Below are positions 16,767 to 24,203 of a stretch of 46,706 nucleotides of DNA, in pieces. Where the stretch lies: assembly GCA_045627385.1 (NCBI GenBank), contig JAZQNO010000011.1, forward strand, positions 1-46,706, in the 5' to 3' direction. Source of the DNA: UBA1757 sp045627385 (GTDB lineage: Bacteria; Bacteroidota; Bacteroidia; Bacteroidales; UBA1402). The notes below the pieces were generated by a model. That model had not been told where the DNA came from. It did not search any database and saw only the letters and a program-made list of their open reading frames with translations. Numbering within the stretch: position 1 is the first letter of the stretch; the number at the start of each line of letters is the position of its first letter. Position numbers and translations under genes: made by a program.

Positions 16767-16839
16767 CACTCTGTCTACCCGACAGTCCCAGGGTTCGGCG
16801 GAATGCGGTTGAAGGCCATGCCGGGAATGACGGCCAGGT
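16761..16839 (-). pseudogene. Decayed inverted fragment of cyclo-ligase gene (fau)
   Basis: Read on the minus strand, the 29 bases 16839-16811 are identical to 11914-11942 in the intact cyclo-ligase gene (encoding LAVIPGMAF). After a deletion of about 100 bases, 16806-16761 match the gene's last codons. These encode E-P-W-D-C-R-V-D-R-V-L-stop, compared with E-S-W-D-C-H-V-D-K-V-L-stop in the intact gene, with one further 1-base deletion. The substitutions show it is an old or foreign copy rather than a fresh duplication. It overlaps the propeller gene's stop codon. The remaining bases 16840-16944 show nothing recognisable. Confidence 0.8.
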
Positions 16840-16944
16840 AGACTATACGCAAAGAAAGGAGACTACAATGCGTTGCGCTCCGTTATTGACCCGGACAGCA
16901 CCTGCATACTATCGGGATTTTCCTTATAGAGCCCCTATCAAAGG

Positions 16945-18627
16945 TCAGTCGTTTGGAAAAGAACAATCGGCTAACAGACAAGAGAACCGTTCCACCACTT
17001 CGAGGACAACCAAGTCATAGCCGTCTTTGACTATTTCATTCAGAATGGCGGGCGTGGCCTGATAATGCCAATCGGCCGCGATGTGCTGGAACGAGTTGGA
17101 AAACCAGCAGTCCAACATGTTCTTCGAAAAGGAATCGTGTAGGAAGAATGCACTTTTCTGACCCATGGGGTTGCTGAAGTCTACACGGCCGTTTAACACA
17201 TATTCCTTTGACCTTTCGACAGGAAAGTCGAACTGCGGGCAGAAATAATCGCTGCTGTCAGGCGGAAGGGCATTGGCCAGTTTGGCCGAGATGTCGCGAT
17301 ATGGCTTTTTTAGGGACGTCAGATTATCCATAGGCAAGGGTGACATCTGCCAGTCGGGCGGCAGAGTGTTCATCAGTTTGCGATAGCCGTAGTAAGCGCC
17401 CAATTCGGACCAATGCGTGTCGTATTTGTAGTAGAGCAGCCTGTTGTCGTTTGTTCGGGCTTCCTTCAATTCGTCGAGAGGATAAATGACGTCGACATCG
17501 GTATGTTGCTCTATATAAGATATCAACTGCCATGTCCAATTGAGGCTGTCGGGCTTTGTTTTCCGATAAATATGCTGAAGGTCTCCGTAGACCCTTTCCT
17601 TGTCGGGAGCGATGATGAACCGGAATTCCTTCCCATGACGATGGCACCAGTCGGAAAAATCGCTCAAATAGGACGCTATGTTCTGCAATTGCTGCTCGGA
17701 ATAAGAAAGAGTGTTTTGATAGAGATACGAGTCCATTGCGCGGAATAACCATCCCTCATCTCCGACAATCACATCACCGACCCTTCCGCTTCGGTTGAGG
17801 CGGTACATGGCCGAGTAGTAGGCCTCCACCAGGCGGTCGCGCAAGAAGAAATGGTCGTTGAACCAGCTTTCAAACTGGGATCCGAAGGCGTTGTTGAGTT
17901 CGTCCGTCTTCATCAGTTGAGGCTTTTTGGCCAGCATGCGGTTCTCTTTCAGAGACTTTTCATCGTCGCTGAGACGGATTCCGGGAATCACGACGACCAC
18001 ACAGAACAAGCATAGGAACAGCACATCTTCCCATACGGCTTGGCAACTTGCCAGAGCGGTGAAGCACAGATATAACAGGCCGAAAGACAGCATGAACACA
18101 ATCAGAATCGAGAGGCACTGCCGGGCATTGAACGCTTTTTTCGGCTCCACGCGAAGAGGGTCTTGGAAAATCACGTAAGGATCGCTGCCCGAAGATTTCA
18201 AATGAATCTGATTGTCCGAATGACCGATGACGGACAACTGATTGGTCTTCAGATTTTCGAATCTCACCTTCCTGTCATTCTTCCCTTTCACCTTCAGATC
18301 GGACAAAACCACTTCGCCCGAAGGGCATTCATAATCTATTCTGAGAAGATACAGGCTGTTTGTTTTAACCTGCAGACTGGCCACAACCGAATCCGAAGCG
18401 ACTCTGCAGAGTTTGTTCTGCCGGGCATTGAACATCTGGTGTTCGTCTGTCGTGTAAAACACCTGCACATAGCCGCCCTTGGCGCCCTGTACCGTCAGGG
18501 AGACGTCAATCTGCCCTTCCAGTCTGTCCATCAGCCAGCCGCCCAAGGCCACGGCCACGGCAGCGGCCAGCACGAAGGCTGAGGCAAAAGCGACAATCCG
18601 TTTTTTATGGTTCGAACTTACCGGCAT
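16945..18627 (-). CDS. AlgX/AlgJ-like O-acetyltransferase protein, copy 1
   Basis: This 560-residue protein has TM1 (about 10-31), a periplasmic beta-rich domain (about 38-160), and further TM helices (about 168-190 and 197-214). An SGNH-like domain of the AlgX/AlgJ type follows. Catalytic-looking residues are Asp403 and His405 in DTHW and Ser499 in HDSF, as in alginate acetyltransferases. It likely passes acetyl groups from an MBOAT to a polysaccharide. Residues 1-81 match the copy at 21076 at 71 of 81 positions, and the rest is much less alike. It lies 46 bases downstream of the beta-helix gene but has its own promoter. Confidence 0.8.
   Translation of the reverse strand: MPVSSNHKKRIVAFASAFVLAAAVAVALGGWLMDRLEGQIDVSLTVQGAKGGYVQVFYTTDEHQMFNARQNKLCRVASDSVVASLQVKTNSLYLLRIDYECPSGEVVLSDLKVKGKNDRKVRFENLKTNQLSVIGHSDNQIHLKSSGSDPYVIFQDPLRVEPKKAFNARQCLSILIVFMLSFGLLYLCFTALASCQAVWEDVLFLCLFCVVVVIPGIRLSDDEKSLKENRMLAKKPQLMKTDELNNAFGSQFESWFNDHFFLRDRLVEAYYSAMYRLNRSGRVGDVIVGDEGWLFRAMDSYLYQNTLSYSEQQLQNIASYLSDFSDWCHRHGKEFRFIIAPDKERVYGDLQHIYRKTKPDSLNWTWQLISYIEQHTDVDVIYPLDELKEARTNDNRLLYYKYDTHWSELGAYYGYRKLMNTLPPDWQMSPLPMDNLTSLKKPYRDISAKLANALPPDSSDYFCPQFDFPVERSKEYVLNGRVDFSNPMGQKSAFFLHDSFSKNMLDCWFSNSFQHIAADWHYQATPAILNEIVKDGYDLVVLEVVERFSCLLADCSFPND
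18385..18627 (-). repeat. Inverted repeat arm A (5' end of AlgX-like copy 1)
   Basis: The first 81 codons of this gene form an inverted repeat with 21076-21318. Codons 43-73 differ by a single base over 92 bases, even at silent sites. Homology starts at the ATG and fades after codon 81. Confidence 0.85.
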
Positions 18628-18657
18628 AGATAAAAAATGAGTACGTCAATCGTCTTG

Positions 18658-18665
18658 CAAAGATA
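18658..18665 (-). promoter_or_regulatory. -7 element of AlgX-like copy 1
   Basis: On the minus strand this reads TATCTTTG and lies 30 bases upstream of the ATG, inside the 46-base gap after the beta-helix gene. No clear -33 box is seen. Confidence 0.6.
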
Positions 18666-18673
18666 ATATAAAT

Positions 18674-20887
18674 TCAACCTATTGAACCGCTGATAAAACC
18701 GGAAAAAGAACAATTTGTTTCTGTGTGTCCGGCCGTCGGGCCACGATATGGAGAATAGCCGGGAGCAGCAGAGAAATGGCAATTCACCAGAGCAATATTC
18801 GATGTGCTTTCATAGAGTACTATTGCTTGTTCCTTAATATCTTGAAAAGACGAATTGACTATCTGTATCTGTGGATTCAGTTGTAATGTGGCTTTGAATC
18901 GAGCAATGTACAATCCTCTCATTGTCCCGACAACACGGATGTTTTCCAGCATAATCTTTCCTATTGTCGTCACTGGAGATGTCGTATCAGGAGCTCCCAT
19001 ATTAACGGCAGCTCCTCTACCGCAATTGGAAAATTCGCAATTTCTGATTATGATATCATCAAATACTACTCCAGCGACCTCGGCTTCGATGTCGATAGGG
19101 CCAGGCCAACCAATTGTCTCAGTTCCAACTATCTGTGTTGTATTTATATCGTTAAAGATGCATTCTTCTACCACGATGTGCTGCCCGTTCAATATGTTGA
19201 TGCCATTGCCAATGTAAGGAATCAATGCGGCTGTAGGCGTGCAATTCAAAATGCATGCTTTTATATGAATGTTGTCTGCAGTGGCTATAGTGGGAGTAAC
19301 GATGTGTGGATCTTCTTCGATATTGTCATCGTGATCCATTGTAAAATTGATATTGATGGCCGATCCTCTCCAACCGTCGAATGAGCAATCATGGATGTAT
19401 GCATTTCTGACGCTCCCAAGATTGAGAACGGTATAATGGTTTCGACCTTTTGTATAATTGAAGTTGTTCTCATCTGTGTAAAAACGGAATCCGGCAATCT
19501 CAATGTTGTTGACAGAGACATAATTGGCTGGATTGCCACGTGTCCTTGTCGAAAAGGCTGCGTATGCTGACAGAAATGTTATGGTGCTGTTGTTGCCTCT
19601 GTAGCGAATGTTAGATTTCAATAGAATTCCGTCCATTGCAAGACTTTGCAAGTGCGAATATCCGGGAGTTCTCTCCAAGGTGAAATTCTGATCGAAATCC
19701 AAGATTTGGCAATCCAATATGGCGATGAGAGCGTTCAGTCTGTCGAGCCTGTTTGCATTTGAGGCTCCAGAAGTTTCTGCTGGGCAGAACCAGGAAGTGC
19801 GGACATTGGAGTTGGCCAGTGTGGCACCGTCGGCCAATCCGACATTGTTCTGGACGGAGCCTTTCAACAGCGTGTCTTGGAATTTGATTTTTCCTTCGCC
19901 AGACCCGCTTCCGAGACTCGTAATCTTGCCGGCACCTCTGTAATACAGTTTGCTCCCATCCGGGACCACCACCGTTGTTCCGGCGCTGATCGTATAAGCC
20001 TTGTCTATGAGGTAGCTCGCTCCAGGACCGCCGTTGAATGAGGCTGTGGTCAGCACATTGCCCGAAGTCTGCGGCACGATAGCCGACGACGGGTCCACCT
20101 CGTCCTCAGTCAGCGTCTCACTCAGAAAGCTTCTCAATATCTTAGCATCCACAGCAACCGGATCGGCGCCAGCCCCTTCGTACCAGCTCAGTACGACAAG
20201 ACCGTTTTCCTTCACCAGATAACGGTACTCGCTCGGTTCGGTATCGCGCGGAAGATGGCCGCCGGCCAAGGGCGTGTACACGGGTGCCGCTTCGGTGCCG
20301 CTCACCTTGGCGATGGCTGCGAAGTTCTCGGTCATCTGCGCACGCATCCACACCACATCGCCTTTTGTCACCATTATCGGACGAGACATTTTCGAATGGG
20401 CATAAGACACAACTGTGCCGTTGATATGGACGAAACTGCCCTCTGTCGGAGCAGCCAGAATATTGGCGGGCGTCACATCCCTCACCTCTCCGTGGCACAT
20501 CGACGACAGACGCGCTTTTTCGCCTGTCTTACCCGTCGCAAGCGACAGGGCATTCCCTATCTTTTCCACCGACTGAACCTGGATATATGAACTGAGGCAG
20601 AGGTCGTCTTCACAACTGACGACGTAGTAATAATCCTTGTAGGAAGAGACATCCGTTCCGAGCACTTCCGGAGAATAGGCCGTGCGCGCGGCATTGACGC
20701 GTGCGATGACCGCCACGTTGGGTGTGGCCCTTGATACGACACGGATGACGTCTCCCAAGGAAAACTCGGAATGGGGGATAATGCAGTACTTGTAGTTTTC
20801 CAGGGTGGACCCGTACAGAATGCCTGTTTTGGTCACATAACCTTGGTTCTGGGTCGGAAGAGTGACGGCTGTCGCTGAGGACGCCAC
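18674..20887 (-). CDS. Right-handed beta-helix (tailspike/pectate-lyase-like) protein
   Basis: Counted from the GTG at 20887, the protein has 737 residues. Two related beta-rich modules come first (about 20-105 and 125-250; each has a GDVI/GDVV strand, an A-V/I-A-R/K-V strand and a closing YYVV/YRYLV strand). A linker with VPDGSKLYYRGAG (about 300) follows, then a right-handed beta-helix (about 330-725). No signal peptide or sorting tail is visible. No ATG lies between the upstream stop (20972-20974) and 20887. The promoter position favours an ATT at 20926, giving 13 more residues, over the GTG. GC content drops sharply in the 3' half. It may be a glycan lyase or epimerase, or a tailspike-derived binding protein. 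Confidence 0.75.
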   Translation of the reverse strand: MASSATAVTLPTQNQGYVTKTGILYGSTLENYKYCIIPHSEFSLGDVIRVVSRATPNVAVIARVNAARTAYSPEVLGTDVSSYKDYYYVVSCEDDLCLSSYIQVQSVEKIGNALSLATGKTGEKARLSSMCHGEVRDVTPANILAAPTEGSFVHINGTVVSYAHSKMSRPIMVTKGDVVWMRAQMTENFAAIAKVSGTEAAPVYTPLAGGHLPRDTEPSEYRYLVKENGLVVLSWYEGAGADPVAVDAKILRSFLSETLTEDEVDPSSAIVPQTSGNVLTTASFNGGPGASYLIDKAYTISAGTTVVVPDGSKLYYRGAGKITSLGSGSGEGKIKFQDTLLKGSVQNNVGLADGATLANSNVRTSWFCPAETSGASNANRLDRLNALIAILDCQILDFDQNFTLERTPGYSHLQSLAMDGILLKSNIRYRGNNSTITFLSAYAAFSTRTRGNPANYVSVNNIEIAGFRFYTDENNFNYTKGRNHYTVLNLGSVRNAYIHDCSFDGWRGSAININFTMDHDDNIEEDPHIVTPTIATADNIHIKACILNCTPTAALIPYIGNGINILNGQHIVVEECIFNDINTTQIVGTETIGWPGPIDIEAEVAGVVFDDIIIRNCEFSNCGRGAAVNMGAPDTTSPVTTIGKIMLENIRVVGTMRGLYIARFKATLQLNPQIQIVNSSFQDIKEQAIVLYESTSNIALVNCHFSAAPGYSPYRGPTAGHTETNCSFSGFISGSIG

Positions 20888-20955
20888 GGCTCCAATGTGT
20901 TTTGAAAGGGTGTCTGTGGTTATAATATGTTGGTTTTTAGGATTGTCTTTCGTGA

Positions 20956-20963
20956 CAAATGTA
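20956..20963 (-). promoter_or_regulatory. -7 element of beta-helix gene
   Basis: On the minus strand this reads TACATTTG. It lies 29 bases from the ATT codon at 20926 and 68 bases from the GTG at 20887. Other genes here start 17-36 bases after their -7 box. Confidence 0.5.
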
Positions 20964-21043
20964 ATAAAAATTTATCAAAGCAACAGGAATCCGAATAATT
21001 TTGGAAAAAATGATTTTTGAATACGTAATACGTGAAAATAAAT

Positions 21044-21051
21044 TACTTTTG
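21044..21051 (+). promoter_or_regulatory. -7 element of AlgX-like copy 2 and MBOAT copy 2
   Basis: TACTTTTG lies 24 bases before the ATG at 21076. A TTTG at 21016-21019 sits 24 bases upstream, somewhat longer than the usual spacing. The position rules out the upstream ATG at 21010, which precedes the promoter. Confidence 0.6.
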
Positions 21052-21075
21052 TCAGAAACATCAACACATAGAAGC

Positions 21076-21318
21076 ATGCCGGTAAGTTCGAACCATAAAA
21101 AACGGATTGTCGCCTTTGTCTCAGCCTTTGTGCTGGCCGCTGTTGTGGCCATTGCCGTGTACGGCTGGCTGATGGACAGATCGGAAGGACAGGTCGACAT
21201 CTCCCTGACGGTACAGGGCGCCAAGGGCGGCTATGTGCAGGTGTTCTACACGACAGACGAACACCAGATGTTCAATGCCCGGCAGAACAAACTTTACAGA
21301 ATCGCATCGGATTCGGTC
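21076..21318 (+). repeat. Inverted repeat arm B (5' end of AlgX-like copy 2)
   Basis: This is the partner of 18385-18627 in opposite orientation. The arms enclose about 2.4 kb, with the beta-helix gene and all three promoters between them. Confidence 0.85.
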
Positions 21319-22773
21319 AGATGCACTTTTGAAATTTGCACATCTGTCCTGTACGACCTCCGCATCGACTTTGAATGCCCTTCGGGCGAAGTGATTCTGT
21401 CCGATGTGAGGGTGAAAGGAAAGACGGCCGTCCAAGTGCCATTCCGCAACTTGGGCACGAAGCAGGTCAGCATTCTTGACCAGACAGACGGCAGGATAAT
21501 TTTGAAGGCCGAGGGGAGCGATCCGTACATCTACTTTTTGGACTCCGTCGCAAAGATGTCGGCCAGAAAACGGCTTTCCTGGAACCAGTTCCTGCTCCTC
21601 TTCATTGTCTTTTCATTGACATTGGGCGTGTTCTATCTGTTTGGAAACCACTTGTGCGGATATGCGGGTGAAGTTCCTCCTACAGATATTCTTTTCGGAT
21701 GCCTTGTCGCGATTATGGTCCTGACGCCGTCACTCCGCATCAACAAGGCCGAAAAGGCCGAGGCCGAGAACCGGTATCTGGCAGTGATGCCCAAACTGTT
21801 CGACAACATGGAAGTGAACGGTTCTTTCGGAACCGGCTTTGAAGCTTGGTACAACGACCGTTTTTTTCTGCGTCAGGAACTGGTGGAGGGATATGACAGG
21901 CTGATTCATTTACTCAGTTTTATAGGAGTCCAAAACAGCCATTATTTTGTCGGGAAAGACGGTTGGGCATTCTCAAAGACCTACAACGGGATTGAGAATT
22001 ACCAAAACAAGATACTTTTCGATGATGGCCAATTGGCGAATGCAGTCAAGTATCTGACAGATTTAGACACCTGGTGCAGACAGCATGGCAAACAGTTCTA
22101 CTATGTCATTATTCCAGACAAAAACAAGATATATGGCGAGTATTACCGATTTGTGAAGAAAGTCCGTCCCGACACAGAAAGCCGAGCCTACCAGCTTGTC
22201 CATTATCTTGAGGACAACACGGATGTGAAAGTGCTCTATCTCAGAGAGGCTCTTCTGAATGCCAAAAGTGACGACAACCTTTTGTATTATAAAAATGACA
22301 TCCATTGGACGGAGTATGGCGGATACATCGGCTATAAGGCATTTATGGAAATCCTGTCCAAAGATTTCGATTTGGAAGCTGCCAACTGCCCGATCAGCGG
22401 AACCTACATTTACCCAAATGGAGACGCTCATATTCTATTTCCCAATGGAATAGCAGCAGACAGTATAACCGAATATAAATCGGTCCATTGTCCGCCCATG
22501 TATGCAAGGACATCGGACGAATCCCAATTGAATGTATTCTTGGACAATCCTCAGGGCAAATATTCCGGCTATTTCTTTAGAGATTCGTTTTCCAATTTGT
22601 TGGTAATTAAATATTTGGGAAATGATTTACGCCGTTCTGTCCTCAGATGGCGTTACTATGTCACCCCAGAGGACTTGCAATACATTACAGACAACCATTT
22701 CGATTTCGTTGTTCTTGAACAATTGGAAAGGTATCTTTTCACACTGTCTGAACTTTCTTTTCCCCAAAACTGA
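21076..22773 (+). CDS. AlgX/AlgJ-like O-acetyltransferase protein, copy 2
   Basis: This 565-residue paralogue of the gene at 16945 has the same layout: TM1, a periplasmic beta domain, TM helices at about 175-196 and 205-222, and an SGNH-like domain. The catalytic-looking residues are Asp408 and His410 (DIHW) and Ser504 (RDSF). Its ATG matches the paralogue's start and the N-termini are almost the same, which fixes the start. It is followed 5 bases later by an MBOAT gene, the expected acyl-donor partner. The region from about 21900 to 22770 is AT-rich compared with both neighbours, suggesting that the catalytic part was exchanged by recombination. Confidence 0.82.
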   Translation: MPVSSNHKKRIVAFVSAFVLAAVVAIAVYGWLMDRSEGQVDISLTVQGAKGGYVQVFYTTDEHQMFNARQNKLYRIASDSVRCTFEICTSVLYDLRIDFECPSGEVILSDVRVKGKTAVQVPFRNLGTKQVSILDQTDGRIILKAEGSDPYIYFLDSVAKMSARKRLSWNQFLLLFIVFSLTLGVFYLFGNHLCGYAGEVPPTDILFGCLVAIMVLTPSLRINKAEKAEAENRYLAVMPKLFDNMEVNGSFGTGFEAWYNDRFFLRQELVEGYDRLIHLLSFIGVQNSHYFVGKDGWAFSKTYNGIENYQNKILFDDGQLANAVKYLTDLDTWCRQHGKQFYYVIIPDKNKIYGEYYRFVKKVRPDTESRAYQLVHYLEDNTDVKVLYLREALLNAKSDDNLLYYKNDIHWTEYGGYIGYKAFMEILSKDFDLEAANCPISGTYIYPNGDAHILFPNGIAADSITEYKSVHCPPMYARTSDESQLNVFLDNPQGKYSGYFFRDSFSNLLVIKYLGNDLRRSVLRWRYYVTPEDLQYITDNHFDFVVLEQLERYLFTLSELSFPQN

Positions 22774-22778
22774 CCGCC

Positions 22779-24188
22779 ATGTTGTTTTCATCGCTCACAT
22801 TCATCTGCTTGTTCCTTCCGCTGGTCTGCGCGGTTTATTTTCTGGTGAGACCCGACTTGCGCAACTACGTGCTGCTGGCGGCCAGCATCCTGTTCTACGC
22901 CTGGGGAGAGCCCACCTACGTGGCCATCATGCTGCTCACCATACTGCTCAACTACGGCGGTGCGCTGCTCACATCGAGGGCCCGTTCGCCCAAGGGACGC
23001 AAATGCTGGCTGACGCTGACAGTGATACTCGACCTCGGGGTGCTCCTCTACTTCAAGTATTTCAACTTCTTCATCGGCAACATCAACGAGTGGTTCCACG
23101 GCAATCTCGACTTCATCCACGTGGTGATGCCCATCGGCATATCCTTCTACACCTTCCAGGCCATCTCCTACGCGGTAGACGTCTACCGCGGCGACACACC
23201 CGTGCAGAAGGACATCTTCAAACTGGCGCTGTTCATCTGCCTTTTCCCGCAGCTCATCGCCGGACCCATCGTCAAGTACAACGACATCGCCGCCCAGATC
23301 GACGAGCGCGAAACATCCTTGGACAAGATTGTCGGAGGTGTCAGAAGGTTCATCATGGGATTGGCCAAGAAGGTGCTGATTGCCAACATGATGGGATCGG
23401 TGGCCGACAAGGTGTTCAGCCAGGCGCCCGACACGCTCCAGACCTGGGCGCTGTGGATGGGCGCCGTCACCTACAGCCTGCAGCTGTTCTTCGACTTCAG
23501 CGGCTATTCGGACATGGCCATCGGACTGGGAAAAATCTTCGGTTTCGACATCAAGGAAAACTTCAACTACCCCTACATATCCAAGTCCATCACCGAGTTC
23601 TGGCGCCGCTGGCACATCTCGCTGTCGAGCTGGTTCCGCAACTACCTGTACATTCCGCTGGGCGGCAACCGCCGCGGCAAGGGGCGCACCTACCTGAACC
23701 TCTTCATCGTGTTCCTGTGCACCGGCTTCTGGCACGGCGCGGCCTGGAACTTCATCTTCTGGGGCATCTGGCACGGCATCTTCATCGTGGCCGAACGCCT
23801 GACAGGTCTCAACAAACAGGAGGACAGCCGCTGGTGGTGCAACGCGCTGAAACACCTCTACACCATCCTGGCCTTCGTGGTGGGATGGGTGATGTTCCGC
23901 GCCGACAGCATGGACTACGCCAGGGAGTTCATCTGCGGGATGTTCGGAGCGGGCGGCCACAAGGAGGCCCTGTACGAACTGGGATACTACGCCGACCTGC
24001 CCGAGTTGATGGCCTTCGTAGCCGCCATCCTGTGCTCGGTGCCTCTGTTCAGAAACTTTCTCAATGTGGACGGACGGAAGAAGGTCCACCGCATCGCGGT
24101 CAACACTTGGCTGCTCGTGCTGCTCGCCCTTTCCATCACCAGCATCGCCGTCTCCACCTACAACCCCTTCATCTATTTCAGATTCTGA
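22779..24188 (+). CDS. MBOAT O-acyltransferase (AlgI-like), copy 2
   Basis: This 469-residue polytopic membrane acyltransferase has the MBOAT core (ITEFWRRWHISLSSWFRNYLYIPLGG) and the catalytic His319 in GFWHGAAWN. It is closer to AlgI than copy 1 (YFKYFNFF, FPQLIAGPIVKY). It is co-transcribed with AlgX-like copy 2, so the pair forms a complete acyl-transfer unit. The DNA is very GC-rich (40 of 60 bases G or C in 23641-23700), in contrast to the end of the preceding gene. Its stop faces the GH57 gene with only 15 bases between, and no terminator hairpin is seen there. Confidence 0.93.
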   Translation: MLFSSLTFICLFLPLVCAVYFLVRPDLRNYVLLAASILFYAWGEPTYVAIMLLTILLNYGGALLTSRARSPKGRKCWLTLTVILDLGVLLYFKYFNFFIGNINEWFHGNLDFIHVVMPIGISFYTFQAISYAVDVYRGDTPVQKDIFKLALFICLFPQLIAGPIVKYNDIAAQIDERETSLDKIVGGVRRFIMGLAKKVLIANMMGSVADKVFSQAPDTLQTWALWMGAVTYSLQLFFDFSGYSDMAIGLGKIFGFDIKENFNYPYISKSITEFWRRWHISLSSWFRNYLYIPLGGNRRGKGRTYLNLFIVFLCTGFWHGAAWNFIFWGIWHGIFIVAERLTGLNKQEDSRWWCNALKHLYTILAFVVGWVMFRADSMDYAREFICGMFGAGGHKEALYELGYYADLPELMAFVAAILCSVPLFRNFLNVDGRKKVHRIAVNTWLLVLLALSITSIAVSTYNPFIYFRF

Positions 24189-24203
24189 ACGGGCCGATGG
24201 AGT

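Noticed and set aside
21001..21075. Longer start for AlgX-like copy 2
   Set aside because: The promoter box lies at 21044-21051, downstream of the earlier ATG, and the paralogue begins exactly at the inner ATG.
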